This document shows positions 27,433 to 38,641 of a stretch of 64,000 nucleotides of DNA, in pieces. The DNA is from Lachnospiraceae bacterium (GTDB lineage Bacteria > Bacillota_A > Clostridia > Lachnospirales > Lachnospiraceae): contig JAQUUB010000006.1 of NCBI GenBank assembly GCA_028694115.1, positions 1-64,000 on the forward strand, written 5' to 3'. Position 1 is the stretch's first letter, and every line of letters starts with the position of its first letter. A program made the translations under genes and the position numbers. Below the pieces are notes generated by a model. It did no database searches, was not told where the DNA came from, and saw nothing but the letters and a program-made list of their open reading frames with translations.

Positions 27433-29376
27433 ATGCATTCGGTTGTTAAATATCCACAGTTGTCTAATATAAAAGTAACAGATGAAATGTGGAAACATTA
27501 TATACATCTGGTTTCAGATGTGATTATTCCCTATCAATGGGATATTTTAAATGATAAAGTAGAGGTTGCAACACCATCTCACTGTCTCGATAATTTCCGT
27601 ATTACAGCAGGTGAAATGAAGGGCGAATACTATGGAATGGTATTTCAGGATACTGATGTATACAAATGGCTGGAAGCGGTCGCTTTCTCGATTGATAACG
27701 GAACGGGAAAACAGTATGAGGTGATTGCAGATGAAGTAATTGAATTAATTGGAAGAGCACAGCAGCCAGATGGCTATTTAAATACATATTATACAATTAA
27801 AGAGCCAGGAAAGCGCTTTACGAATCTTCTGGAAGGACATGAATTGTACTGTGCAGGACATATGATGGAAGCTGCCTGTGCGTATTATGATGCAACAGGA
27901 AAAACACGTTTCTTGGAGATTGCAAAAAGATATGGTGATTTGTTGTGTCAGGTCTTTGGACCAAACGAAGAACAGATTCATGGATATCCTGGTCATCAGG
28001 AGGTAGAGGTTGGACTGGTTAAATTGTATCATGCTTCAAAAGAGTCAAAGTATCTTGATCTAGCAAAATATTTCATTGAGGAAAGAGGAAGCGAACCTAA
28101 TTATCTTTTAGAAGAAATAAAAAATAGAAAAGGACCTGGGATTTTTCCAGAGATGGAGAATTATGATTTGTTGTATTCCCAATCCCATAAAAATCCAATT
28201 CATCAGTCAGATATGGAGGGGCATGCGGTAAGAGCAATGTATATGTGCAGTGCAATGGCAGATATTGCGAATGTCTATGAGGATGAACGTTTCATGCAGG
28301 CATGTAACCGTTTATGGGACAGCACTGTTAACAAGAGAATGTATCTTACGGGTGGAATTGGTTCATCAGGATATTGGGAGCGATTTACCACAGATTATGA
28401 TTTACCAAATGACAGAGCCTATTGTGAAAGTTGTGCTTCTATTGGTCTAATGATGTTTGGACTTAGAATGTCAGCAGCGAAAAAAAATGCCGCTTATATG
28501 GATGTGGTGGAAAAAGCATTGTACAATACAGTTCTTGCAGGAATCAGTAAAGAGGGAAATCGTTATTTCTATGTAAATGTATTAGAAGTGTGGCCAGATA
28601 ATTGTCTGCCCTTCACCTCTATGTCGCACGTGAAGTCTGTACGACAAAAATGGTTTGATGTGGCTTGTTGTCCGACTAATATTGCCAGAACAATCGCTTC
28701 ACTTGGAAAATATATTTGTTTTTATGATGAATCCGGTATTTATGTAAACTTGTTTATATCATCAGAAATGCAATTTTCTATGGGAGAAAATCAAATTTCT
28801 CTAAAAATGGATTCTTCTTTTGTAAAGGATGGAAAAGTAAAAATCCAGGTAGATGCATCTATAGATCAGGAGGTATCTCTAAGCATTCGAATTCCTTCCT
28901 ATGCCAAAAAGCAAGAATTGATACTTGATGGAAAGCCTATAAAGGTTATAATAGAAAATGGATATTTAAAACTGACTGGTTCTTTTGCAGAAGGGCATGT
29001 AATTGAGATTGACTACGGAATGGAAAGTGAGTGGATTGCTGCCAACCCTAAAGTACGTTCAGATGCTGGGAAAGTAGCATTGATGCGTGGGCCATTCGTT
29101 TACTGTCTAGAGGAAATGGATAATGGAAATAATTTGTCTGCCGTATACGTAGGACCAGAAGTTGAAGTAAAAGAAGGAATTGATCAAGAAGTTTCTAATG
29201 TAATTCCCTGTCTGATGTATTCAGGAAAGCGCATGAAAGAGTGGAAAGAAAAAGAACTCTACAAGCGTGTTGGTTTTGAATTGGAAGATACGAGATTAAA
29301 GGCAGTACCCTATTGCTTGTGGGGAAATCGTGAAACAGGCGAGATGTCTGTATGGCAGAAGGTACTTCTTGGTTAA
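27433..29376 (+). CDS. GH127 family enzyme, beta-L-arabinofuranosidase type
   Basis: A 647-residue cytoplasmic enzyme of the DUF1680/GH127 family. The ATG at 27433 has GGAGG at 27422-27426; the longer in-frame start at 27388 lies before that site. Residues equivalent to the HypBA1 catalytic set are present: 'GSSGYWERFTT' (acid/base Glu), 'AYCESCASIGL' (Glu and Cys of the Zn site) and 'DVACCPTNIAR' (paired Cys, including the nucleophile). No signal peptide is visible, so it acts on imported oligosaccharides. It is 21 bp ahead of the GH51 gene in one operon. Confidence 0.93.
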   Translation: MHSVVKYPQLSNIKVTDEMWKHYIHLVSDVIIPYQWDILNDKVEVATPSHCLDNFRITAGEMKGEYYGMVFQDTDVYKWLEAVAFSIDNGTGKQYEVIADEVIELIGRAQQPDGYLNTYYTIKEPGKRFTNLLEGHELYCAGHMMEAACAYYDATGKTRFLEIAKRYGDLLCQVFGPNEEQIHGYPGHQEVEVGLVKLYHASKESKYLDLAKYFIEERGSEPNYLLEEIKNRKGPGIFPEMENYDLLYSQSHKNPIHQSDMEGHAVRAMYMCSAMADIANVYEDERFMQACNRLWDSTVNKRMYLTGGIGSSGYWERFTTDYDLPNDRAYCESCASIGLMMFGLRMSAAKKNAAYMDVVEKALYNTVLAGISKEGNRYFYVNVLEVWPDNCLPFTSMSHVKSVRQKWFDVACCPTNIARTIASLGKYICFYDESGIYVNLFISSEMQFSMGENQISLKMDSSFVKDGKVKIQVDASIDQEVSLSIRIPSYAKKQELILDGKPIKVIIENGYLKLTGSFAEGHVIEIDYGMESEWIAANPKVRSDAGKVALMRGPFVYCLEEMDNGNNLSAVYVGPEVEVKEGIDQEVSNVIPCLMYSGKRMKEWKEKELYKRVGFELEDTRLKAVPYCLWGNRETGEMSVWQKVLLG

Positions 29377-30912
<1,536 letters not shown>

Positions 30913-30923
30913 AGAACCACTGG

Positions 30924-30968
30924 ACTTTTGCAAAGTAGATGAGGAATCTACTTTGCAAAAGTTCTTTT
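30924..30968 (+). terminator. Terminator of the GH127-GH51 operon
   Basis: Perfect 17-bp stem, ACTTTTGCAAAGTAGAT (30924-30940) with 30946-30962, loop of 5, then TTCTTTT. Confidence 0.9.
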
Positions 30969-31062
30969 AATATAGAACAGATTTATTAAAAATGATACAA
31001 TAGAAATACTAAAAGTGTAAAAAGAGTTTCCTTAAAGAAAATGAAATAAAAGAGAGGTATCA

Positions 31063-31317
31063 ATGAATACATTTGGAATAGTAGAAAAAGATGTACATGG
31101 AATGACAACAGAAGAAGCGATGAAAGAAATTCACAGACTTTTAGAGGTATCAGGAAGTTCAACATATCGGATAAGAGTTATTCATGGATTTCATGGTGGA
31201 ACAAGAATAAGAGATGAATTGCGTGAGGAATTTGGATTTTCGCGAGAACCAAAGGTAAAAAGGATTGTACCCGGAGATAATATGGGAATAACAGAATTGA
31301 TTTTGAGGGAATTATAA
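31063..31317 (+). CDS. Stand-alone Smr-domain protein
   Basis: An 84-residue protein matching a lone Smr (MutS2 C-terminal-like) domain: 'DVHGMTTEEAMKEI' near residue 10 and 'RVIHGFHGGTRIRDEL' near residue 40 correspond to the LDLHG and HGxGxG blocks. Smr domains are nicking nucleases or RNA cleavers; the role of small free-standing versions is not established. The ribosome site AGAGAGG lies at 31051-31057. Confidence 0.8.
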   Translation: MNTFGIVEKDVHGMTTEEAMKEIHRLLEVSGSSTYRIRVIHGFHGGTRIRDELREEFGFSREPKVKRIVPGDNMGITELILREL

Positions 31318-31413
31318 ACTAGAGCTTGACTATAAATAGGTATTATGGCATTTACTTAAAGTTTCATCAATGGTAATATAGGAGATATGGTAAATAAAGG
31401 AGAACAAATCGTT

Positions 31414-31935
31414 ATGTCAAAAAGAAGTTTTTTAAGAGAAATTGCAGAATGGGCAGGAGTAATTCTGGCAGCCATTGTCTTTTCTCTTTTCATTAATCTC
31501 TTTATTATTGTAAATGCTACGGTACCATCTTCTTCTATGGAAACGACAATTATGAAGGGAGATCGTGTAATTGGCTTTCGTCTATTTTATCTATTCAATG
31601 AACCAGAAAGAGGGGAAATTGCAATTTTTAAATTTCCTGATAATGAAAAGATGCTTTTTATTAAGAGGATTATTGGTATGCCTGGTGAAACCTTGGAAGT
31701 GCATGATGGTCATGTCTATATTAATGGGGAAGAGCTGGAGGAACCTTATCTAGATGTAGTAACAGAGGGAGATTTTGGTCCTTATGAGATACCAGAGGAC
31801 TCTTATTTTATGATGGGAGATAATCGGAATAATTCTGCGGACTCTAGATATTGGGAGAATACGTTCCTAAAAAAAGAAAAGATAGTTGGAAAAGGCATGA
31901 TAAAGTATTATCCCAAAATTCAGAAGTTAAAATAA
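31414..31935 (+). CDS. lepB: Signal peptidase I
   Basis: A 173-residue type I signal peptidase that cleaves Sec signal peptides on the outer face of the membrane. One N-terminal membrane helix (about residues 10-35), catalytic Ser in 'TVPSSSMETT', catalytic Lys in 'FIKRIIGMPGE', and box E 'MMGDNRNNSADSRYW'. I start at 31414, with AAAGGAGA at 31397-31402; the ATG at 31387 has its SD too close. Typical Gram-positive SipS length. Confidence 0.94.
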   Translation: MSKRSFLREIAEWAGVILAAIVFSLFINLFIIVNATVPSSSMETTIMKGDRVIGFRLFYLFNEPERGEIAIFKFPDNEKMLFIKRIIGMPGETLEVHDGHVYINGEELEEPYLDVVTEGDFGPYEIPEDSYFMMGDNRNNSADSRYWENTFLKKEKIVGKGMIKYYPKIQKLK

Positions 31936-32027
31936 TAATCTTGAATATTCGGATTACATACTAAGAACAGGATATGAAAGAGATTCAGAAAAAGTTGGAG
32001 AATGAAGGATTCTTTCTATAAAATTGA

Positions 32028-32056
32028 TTGAAAATTAGATAAAAATTATATATAAT
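32028..32056 (+). promoter_or_regulatory. Promoter of the aminotransferase operon
   Basis: TTGAAA (32028-32033) and TATAAT (32051-32056), spacing 17 bp, 45 bp before the first gene. Confidence 0.75.
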
Positions 32057-32100
32057 TCAGAAGTATTTAGATTTGAGAACTTTAAAGGATGAGGTGAACT

Positions 32101-33291
32101 ATGATTTCAAATAAAATGGTAGAACTCGTAAAGGGTAGCTCTGTGATCAGAGCTATGTTTGAGGAGGGTAATAGACTAGCAAGAATCCATGGTGCTGAAA
32201 ATGTATTTGATTTTAGTATTGGGAATCCCAATGTTCCAGCACCTGAAAAGGTAAAAGATGCGGTAAAAGAGATCTTGGAGGAAGAGAATCCAGTGGCTGT
32301 TCATGGCTATATGAGCAATACAGGATATGAGGATGTCAGGGAGGCTGTTGCATCTTCTTTAAATAAGAGATTTGGAACATCATTTACACAGAATAATATA
32401 ATTATGACGGTTGGGGCAGCAGGAGGATTAAATACGATTTTCAAGGCGCTTCTCAATCCACAGGATGAGGTCATTACATTTGCCCCTTTTTTTGGCGAGT
32501 ACAGGGCATATGTTGCAAACTATGATGGAAAGTTAGTAGTGATATCTCCCAATACGGAAACCTTTCAACCAAATTTGAAAGAATTAGAAGAGAAAATTAC
32601 AGAAAAGACAAAATGTGTGATTGTAAATTCTCCCAATAATCCAACAGGAGTGATTTATTCAGAGGAGACCATTCTAAAATTAGCAGAGATTTTAGATAAG
32701 AAACAAAAAGAATATGGAACAGATATTTATCTGATTTCTGATGAGCCTTATCGTGAATTAGTGTATACAGATACGGAAGTTCCTTATTTAACAAAGTATT
32801 ATGACAATACCATTGTAGGATATTCCTTTAGCAAATCACTTTCTCTGCCGGGAGAGAGAATTGGATATTTAGTAATTCCAAATGAAGTAGCCGATTATGA
32901 ATTGGTTTATGGAGCAGCAGGGGTAGCAACCCGTATTTTAGGCTATGTAAATGCACCTTCCCTTTTTCAAAGAGTTGTTGCAAAATGTCTGGATGAAAAG
33001 ACGGATATTGCATACTATGGAAGAAACAGAGATGCGCTATACGAGGGACTTGAAAAATTGGGATTCCATTGTATTAAGCCGGAAGGAGCATTTTATCTAT
33101 TTGTAAAATCACCTGTCGAGGACGAAAAGGTATTTTGTGATGTTGCTAAAAAGTATCATGTACTAGTGGTACCTGGTTCCGCATTTGGATGTGCAGGTTA
33201 TGTTCGTATGGCATATTGTGTATCATATGAAACAATTATTCATTCACTTCCTAAATTTGCTGAAATTGCAAAGGAATTTGGACTACAGTAA
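32101..33291 (+). CDS. Class I/II PLP-dependent aminotransferase (aspartate aminotransferase-like)
   Basis: A 396-residue fold-type I aminotransferase. 'NSPNNPTGVIYS' near residue 177, 'DEPYREL' near 221 and the PLP lysine in 'GYSFSKSLSLPGERIGY' near residue 240 are clear. Closest in style to the AspC/PatA-like class of Firmicutes. Substrate cannot be fixed from sequence. It is 24 bp upstream of a HisC-like gene and so is likely co-expressed. Confidence 0.88.
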   Translation: MISNKMVELVKGSSVIRAMFEEGNRLARIHGAENVFDFSIGNPNVPAPEKVKDAVKEILEEENPVAVHGYMSNTGYEDVREAVASSLNKRFGTSFTQNNIIMTVGAAGGLNTIFKALLNPQDEVITFAPFFGEYRAYVANYDGKLVVISPNTETFQPNLKELEEKITEKTKCVIVNSPNNPTGVIYSEETILKLAEILDKKQKEYGTDIYLISDEPYRELVYTDTEVPYLTKYYDNTIVGYSFSKSLSLPGERIGYLVIPNEVADYELVYGAAGVATRILGYVNAPSLFQRVVAKCLDEKTDIAYYGRNRDALYEGLEKLGFHCIKPEGAFYLFVKSPVEDEKVFCDVAKKYHVLVVPGSAFGCAGYVRMAYCVSYETIIHSLPKFAEIAKEFGLQ

Positions 33292-33315
33292 ACTTTAAGA
33301 GGAATGGAGATTCAC

Positions 33316-34386
33316 ATGGGATTTGAAGAAAACATTCGAAAGGTCGTTCCGTATGTTCCAGGAGAACAGCCACAGAGAAAAGTAATAAAACTGAATACAA
33401 ATGAGTGCCCTTATCCACCCTCTAAAAAAGTAGTAGAGGCATGGAAGGAATTTGATATGGAACGATTACGTCTCTATCCTGATCCAAATGCGGAATTATT
33501 AGTGAATGCATGGGCAGACTACTTAGGGATTGAACGAAATCAGGTTTTTGTTGGAGTAGGGTCGGACGATGTATTATCGGTAGCTTTTTTAACGTTTTTC
33601 CATGGAAAAAAGAAAATTCTATTCCCCAATATTACCTACTCTTTTTATGATGTATGGGCTGACGTTTACGAGATTCCATACGAAATGAAAGAATTAGACA
33701 GCCAACTTAGAATTGTAAAAGAAGATTATATGTGTGAAAATGGAGGAATTATTCTTGCAAATCCGAATGCGCCTACGGGAACCGCGGAGGACCTTTCTGT
33801 GCTTGAGGAAATTATAAAGAATAATCAGGATTCGGTTGTTATTATTGATGAAGCTTATGTTGATTTTGGAGCAGAATCAGCCATTTCACTGATAGATAAG
33901 TATGAAAATGTTTTAATTGTCCAGACTTTTTCAAAATCCAGAGCATTGGCTGGTCTGCGTATTGGGTTTGCTATGGGAAATAAGAAATTAATTCAGTACA
34001 TGAATGATGTAAAATTTTCCATTAATTCCTATACAATGAATATGCCATCTATTCATCTTGGAGCAAAGGCAATTGAAGATGAGGAGTATTTTAGAGAGAT
34101 CGTTACTAAAATAGTAAAGACGAGAGAATGGACAAAAGTGGAATTAAAGAAACTAGGTTTTACATTTGGAGATTCAAAGACTAATTTTATTTTTGCTACT
34201 CATCAGAATATCCCTGCGATTAAAATATTTGAAGAATTAAAGAACAGAGATATATTTGTAAGGCATTTTAATAAAAAAATTATTGAAAATTTTTTACGAA
34301 TTTCAATTGGAACAGATGAGGAAATGAAAGTTCTCATTGAAACGCTAGATAATTATATTAGTAAGAATGGAGATTATAAATGTTAA
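33316..34386 (+). CDS. HisC-like histidinol-phosphate/aromatic aminotransferase
   Basis: A 356-residue class II aminotransferase. 'LNTNECPYPPS' (residues about 25-36), 'NPNAPTG', 'IIDEAYVDFG' and the PLP lysine region 'QTFSKSRALAGLRIGF' are HisC/HisC-like marks. I start it at 33316, preceded by GGAG, rather than at 33304. It is not next to other his genes, so it could act on imidazole acetol phosphate or on aromatic 2-oxo acids. The stop overlaps the following gene by 7 bases. Confidence 0.85.
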   Translation: MGFEENIRKVVPYVPGEQPQRKVIKLNTNECPYPPSKKVVEAWKEFDMERLRLYPDPNAELLVNAWADYLGIERNQVFVGVGSDDVLSVAFLTFFHGKKKILFPNITYSFYDVWADVYEIPYEMKELDSQLRIVKEDYMCENGGIILANPNAPTGTAEDLSVLEEIIKNNQDSVVIIDEAYVDFGAESAISLIDKYENVLIVQTFSKSRALAGLRIGFAMGNKKLIQYMNDVKFSINSYTMNMPSIHLGAKAIEDEEYFREIVTKIVKTREWTKVELKKLGFTFGDSKTNFIFATHQNIPAIKIFEELKNRDIFVRHFNKKIIENFLRISIGTDEEMKVLIETLDNYISKNGDYKC

Positions 34387-34859
34387 AGAAATATGCTTGG
34401 GTATTTTTTATATCGATGGTACCGCTGATTGAACTTCGTGGAGCAATTCCGATAGGTGTAGGTTTGGGTCTTCCTCTTTTACCAACTTATATTATTGCGG
34501 TCCTTGCTAATATGGTTCCAGTCCCTTTTATTTATCTTTTTGCAAGAAAAGTTTTGGAATGGGGATCAGATAAACCAGTGATAGGTAAATTTTTTACGTT
34601 CTGTCTCGAAAAAGGAGAAAAGGGGGGTAAAAAACTTCAATCAAAAGCAGGAAGGGGTTTATTTTTTGCACTTCTTTTGTTTGTTGGGATTCCATTACCT
34701 GGTACAGGAGCATGGACAGGAACGCTCGCAGCAAGTATTCTTGACATGGATTTCAAGTCAAGTGTTTTGGCAGTAATGGGTGGCGTTCTCCTAGCAGGGC
34801 TTATCATGGGTGCGGCAAGCGCTGGATTATTCGGAGCGTTAAGTGCAGTCATCGGATAA
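34380..34859 (+). CDS. Small multidrug-export-like membrane protein
   Basis: A 159-residue membrane protein of the COG2426/Sm_multidrug_ex family: 'MVPLIELRGAIPIGVGLGLP' near residue 13 and 'GIPLPGTGAWTGTLAA' near residue 102. About four membrane segments. Members are annotated as small multidrug exporters with little experimental support. It overlaps the end of the HisC-like gene, indicating coupling, and is followed by a terminator. Confidence 0.85.
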   Translation: MLKKYAWVFFISMVPLIELRGAIPIGVGLGLPLLPTYIIAVLANMVPVPFIYLFARKVLEWGSDKPVIGKFFTFCLEKGEKGGKKLQSKAGRGLFFALLLFVGIPLPGTGAWTGTLAASILDMDFKSSVLAVMGGVLLAGLIMGAASAGLFGALSAVIG

Positions 34860-34903
34860 GGAACCAGATGGTTGAGAGTGAAAGTATTTTTGAAGAAGCG
34901 AAT

Positions 34904-34948
34904 AATTAAGAACCCGATATCCTTATGCGGGTTCTTAATTGAATTTTA
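34904..34948 (+). terminator. Terminator after the small export protein gene
   Basis: AATTAAGAACCCG (34904-34916) pairs perfectly with CGGGTTCTTAATT (34928-34940), followed by GAATTTTAG. Confidence 0.8.
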
Positions 34949-34949
34949 G

Positions 34950-35001
34950 AATCATGCTGAAAGCATGATTTTACATGCTAAAGCATGAAGATGGGTGTAA
35001 T
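34950..35001 (+). repeat. Double hairpin plus SD element before the methyltransferase gene
   Basis: AATCATGC/GCATGATT (34950-34970) is a short hairpin with a following TTTTAC. CATGCT-AA-AGCATG (34974-34987) is a second one, then GAAGATGGGTGTAAT leads directly into the start codon. The segment from AGCATG to the ATG resembles those before gatC and before the ABC membrane protein at 51.5 kb. Confidence 0.6.
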
Positions 35002-35766
35002 ATGGATAAGAGAGATGAAGCGTATTCTGGATTTGCAAGAGTATATGATGAGTTTATGGACAATGTACCTTACGAGGAATGGTGTGACTATGTAACTGGC
35101 CTATTAAACGAATATCAGATTATGGACGGACTGGTATTGGATCTTGGCTGTGGGACAGGTACCTTGACAGAATTACTATCCTTAAAGGGGTATGATATGA
35201 TCGGAATTGATAATTCCGAGGAAATGTTAGAAATTGCGATGGAAAAAAAGCGAAATTCGAATTTTGATATTCTATATCTATTGCAGGATATGAGAGAGTT
35301 TGAGTTATATGGTACGGTAAGAGCAATTGTTAGTATTTGTGATTCCATCAATTATGTAATGGAAAAAGAAGACTTGCTACAGGTATTTAGACTGGTAAAT
35401 AATTATTTAGATCCATCAGGAATTTTTATTTTTGATCTGAACACAATGTATAAGTACAAAGAAATATTAGCGGATTCTGTGTTTGCTGAAAATAGAGAGA
35501 ATTGTAGTTTTATATGGGACAATCTTTACGATGATGAGGAGCACATTAATGAGTATGATTTAACCCTATTTATTAAAAACGGACAAAATGAGGACTTTAA
35601 AAAATATCAGGAACTTCACTATCAGAGAGCTTATGAATTAGAGGAAATAAAAGAATTGTTAGAACAATCGGGTCTTCAATTTGTAATATCTTATGATGCG
35701 TTTACAAGAAATAAAGTGAGAGAAGATAGTGAACGAATCTATATTGTCGCAAAATCGAACAAGTGA
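35002..35766 (+). CDS. Class I SAM-dependent methyltransferase
   Basis: A 254-residue methyltransferase. Motif I is 'VLDLGCGTGTLTELL' near residue 46 with 'GIDNSEEMLEIA' as the second strand. The N-terminus 'YSGFARVYDEFMDNVPYEEW' is characteristic of the Firmicute YqeM-type family. The ATG at 35002 follows GATGGGTG; the ATG at 34975 lies within a hairpin. It is 21 bp upstream of hslO. Substrate is unknown. Confidence 0.88.
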   Translation: MDKRDEAYSGFARVYDEFMDNVPYEEWCDYVTGLLNEYQIMDGLVLDLGCGTGTLTELLSLKGYDMIGIDNSEEMLEIAMEKKRNSNFDILYLLQDMREFELYGTVRAIVSICDSINYVMEKEDLLQVFRLVNNYLDPSGIFIFDLNTMYKYKEILADSVFAENRENCSFIWDNLYDDEEHINEYDLTLFIKNGQNEDFKKYQELHYQRAYELEEIKELLEQSGLQFVISYDAFTRNKVREDSERIYIVAKSNK

Positions 35767-35787
35767 GAATGAGGAAACCAAAAAGTT

Positions 35788-36669
35788 ATGGAAGATTATA
35801 TTATTAGAGCAACTGCAGCAAATAATCAGATTCGAATATTTGCGGCTACAACAAAAAATACAGTAGAAACAGCAAGACAACATCATGATTCTAGTCCAGT
35901 TGTAACAGCTGCTTTAGGCAGATTATTGACAGCGGGCGCGATGATGGGAAGTATGATGAAGGGTGATAAAGATATTTTGACCTTGCAAATTCGTGGTGGT
36001 GGACCAATTAGGGGGATTACAGTAACCGCAGATTCAAAGGCAAATGTAAAAGGTTATGCGTTTGAACCACAGGTATTACTCCATGCAAACGAGAGAGGAA
36101 AGCTCGATGTTGCTGGTGCAATTGGTGTTGGTATCATGAATGTAATCAAAGATATGGGATTAAAAGAGCCTTATGTAGGTCAGTGTGCATTACAGACAAG
36201 CGAAATCGCAGAAGATCTTACGTATTACTTTGCAACAAGCGAACAAACCCCCTCGTCAGTAGGTCTTGGTGTATTAATGAATCAAAATAATACAGTAGAG
36301 CAGGCAGGAGGATTTATTATTCAGTTGATGCCCTTTGCAGAGGAAGAGGTTATCAGTAAATTAGAAGAAAATTTAAGTAAAATAAAATCCGTTACGGAAT
36401 TGATGCAGGCAGGAAATGGTCCTGAAGAAATACTAGAAATCATAGCTGGGGATCTGGGTGTAGAAATATTAGATAAAATACCAACAAAATTTTATTGTGA
36501 CTGTAATAAGTCAAAAGTGGAAAAGGTGATTGTTAGCATTGGAGAAAAAGATATACAGGAAATGATTGATGAAAAAAAGGATATTGAAGTAAAATGCCAT
36601 TTTTGCAATACTGGATATCAGTTTTCGGTTGATGAATTAAATAAAATTCTCAAGGAGAGTACTTTATGA
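35788..36669 (+). CDS. hslO: Redox-regulated chaperone Hsp33
   Basis: A 293-residue Hsp33 chaperone activated by oxidative unfolding. The Zn-binding cysteines are 'FYCDCNKSK' (CxC near residue 237) and 'KCHFCNTGYQF' (CxxC near 270). 'LQIRGGGPIRGITVTADS' near residue 68 is the conserved N-terminal domain. Its stop overlaps the nadE start (ATGA), so the two are translationally coupled. Confidence 0.95.
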   Translation: MEDYIIRATAANNQIRIFAATTKNTVETARQHHDSSPVVTAALGRLLTAGAMMGSMMKGDKDILTLQIRGGGPIRGITVTADSKANVKGYAFEPQVLLHANERGKLDVAGAIGVGIMNVIKDMGLKEPYVGQCALQTSEIAEDLTYYFATSEQTPSSVGLGVLMNQNNTVEQAGGFIIQLMPFAEEEVISKLEENLSKIKSVTELMQAGNGPEEILEIIAGDLGVEILDKIPTKFYCDCNKSKVEKVIVSIGEKDIQEMIDEKKDIEVKCHFCNTGYQFSVDELNKILKESTL

Positions 36670-38579
36670 AACATGGATTTTTGAAAGTTGCAGCAGTAAC
36701 ACCTAAAATACGGGTGGCTGATCCTGAGTACAATGCGAAAGTAATCATAGAGCAAATGGAGGAAGCTTCTGATAAGGGAGCCAAAATTATTGTTTTTCCA
36801 GAGTTATGTCTTTCCTCTTATACATGTAATGATTTATTTTTACAAGAGCTCTTGTTAAAGTCATGCAAAGAACAATTAAAAGAAATTGCCGATGCTACAG
36901 AATTTCTGGATGTTCTTGTATTTGTAGGATTACCAATAGAAAAGTCAGGAAAGCTCTATAATGTAGCAGCTGTTTTACATCGAGGAGAAGTATTGGCATT
37001 TATTCCAAAAGCAAATATACCTAATTATTCAGAATTTTATGAAGCAAGATATTTTACTGCTGGTAATAAAATTCCAGAAACATTTGAATTTGAAGGAGAA
37101 GAGGTACCTTTTGGAACAAATGTTTTGTTTGAGAACAAGGAATCCCTACAAGGACTTATAGTAGCAGCTGAAATTTGCGAGGATGCATGGGTCCCAAATA
37201 CACCTGGAACTTCTCATGCAATGGCTGGAGCAAATGTAATTGTTAATCTTTCTGCGAGTGATGAAGTAGTAGGAAAAGATACGTATCGTAAGTCTTTGAT
37301 TGCTGCAACCTCAGCAAGATTAATAGCAGCTTATATTTATGCGAGTGCGGGGGAAGGAGAATCTTCTCAGGATCTAGTATTTGGCGGTCACAATTTAATT
37401 GCTGAAAATGGTGCTATTTTACAAGAATCCAAGCTATTTTCAACGGGAATTTTATATAGTGATATTGATATTAACAGGCTGCGTGCAGAACGCAGAAAAA
37501 TGAACACTTATGAAAATGGAGATAAGAGAGATTATATTATCATACCATTTGAATTAGACGAAGTGGACACCATAATGGAAAGAAAATTTGGTGAGGCTCC
37601 ATTTGTTCCAAGTGATGAGAAGATGCGTAATGAACGATGTGAAGAAATCTTATCCATCCAGTCAATGGGATTGAAAAAGAGAATGGAACATACAGGTTGT
37701 AAATCAGCTATTATTGGAATTTCGGGAGGACTTGATTCTACACTGGCGTTGCTCGTTACCGTAAGAACTTTTGATTTATTAGGAATGGAACGTAAAAATA
37801 TTACCTGTGTTACAATGCCATGCTTTGGAACAACCGATCGAACGTATGACAATGCATGTAAATTGACAAATGCCTTAGGCGCTTCACTTATGGAGATTGA
37901 TATCAAGGAAGCAGTGAAAATCCATTTTAGAGATATCGGGCATGAGGAAGAAAAACATGATGTTACGTATGAAAACGGACAGGCCAGGGAGAGAACCCAA
38001 ATACTAATGGATATTGCTAACCGATTGAATGGTATGGTAATTGGTACGGGAGATTTGTCTGAGCTATCATTAGGATGGGCAACCTACAACGGAGACCATA
38101 TGTCTATGTATGGAGTCAATTCTGGGGTACCTAAAACACTAGTACGTCATTTGGTACATTATTATGCAGATAGTTGTGGAGTGGAAATACTTAAGAAGGT
38201 ACTTAACGATGTACTAGATACTCCAGTAAGCCCAGAACTGCTGCCACCCGAAAATGGATGCATCTCTCAAAAAACAGAGGACCTAGTAGGTCCTTATGAG
38301 TTGCACGATTTCTTTTTATATTATGTGCTGCGTTTTGGATTCGAACCTGAAAAAATATATCGTATGGCAATAGAAACATTTCGAAATAAATATGACAGCG
38401 ATGTCATAATAAAATGGCTAAAGATGTTTTATTCACGATTTTTTGCTCAACAATTTAAAAGGTCTTGCTTACCAGATGGTCCCAAAGTAGGTACTGTAGC
38501 TGTTTCACCAAGAGGAGATTTGAGAATGCCATCGGATGCAAGTGTTGCAATATGGAAAAAACAATTAGAAGAAATTTGA
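36666..38579 (+). CDS. nadE: Glutamine-dependent NAD+ synthetase
   Basis: A 637-residue two-domain enzyme making NAD+ from deamido-NAD+. The N-terminal nitrilase-type glutaminase has Glu in 'VFPELCLSSY', Lys in 'FIPKANIPNYSEFYEARYF' and Cys in 'AAEICEDAWVPNTPG'. The C-terminal synthetase carries the PP-loop 'GISGGLDSTLALL' near residue 352 and 'GTGDLSELSLGWATYNGDHM'. Length is standard for the bacterial two-domain form. Confidence 0.96.
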   Translation: MKHGFLKVAAVTPKIRVADPEYNAKVIIEQMEEASDKGAKIIVFPELCLSSYTCNDLFLQELLLKSCKEQLKEIADATEFLDVLVFVGLPIEKSGKLYNVAAVLHRGEVLAFIPKANIPNYSEFYEARYFTAGNKIPETFEFEGEEVPFGTNVLFENKESLQGLIVAAEICEDAWVPNTPGTSHAMAGANVIVNLSASDEVVGKDTYRKSLIAATSARLIAAYIYASAGEGESSQDLVFGGHNLIAENGAILQESKLFSTGILYSDIDINRLRAERRKMNTYENGDKRDYIIIPFELDEVDTIMERKFGEAPFVPSDEKMRNERCEEILSIQSMGLKKRMEHTGCKSAIIGISGGLDSTLALLVTVRTFDLLGMERKNITCVTMPCFGTTDRTYDNACKLTNALGASLMEIDIKEAVKIHFRDIGHEEEKHDVTYENGQARERTQILMDIANRLNGMVIGTGDLSELSLGWATYNGDHMSMYGVNSGVPKTLVRHLVHYYADSCGVEILKKVLNDVLDTPVSPELLPPENGCISQKTEDLVGPYELHDFFLYYVLRFGFEPEKIYRMAIETFRNKYDSDVIIKWLKMFYSRFFAQQFKRSCLPDGPKVGTVAVSPRGDLRMPSDASVAIWKKQLEEI

Positions 38580-38582
38580 TTG

Positions 38583-38611
38583 TGTGGGGGAACTTGGTTC
38601 CCCCACATTTT
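38583..38611. terminator. Terminator between convergent genes
   Basis: TGTGGGGGAAC (38583-38593) pairs perfectly with GTTCCCCCACA (38597-38607), then TTTT. Confidence 0.85.
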
Positions 38612-38641
38612 GCGGTTAACAAGGATATCCTTTTGGATTAC

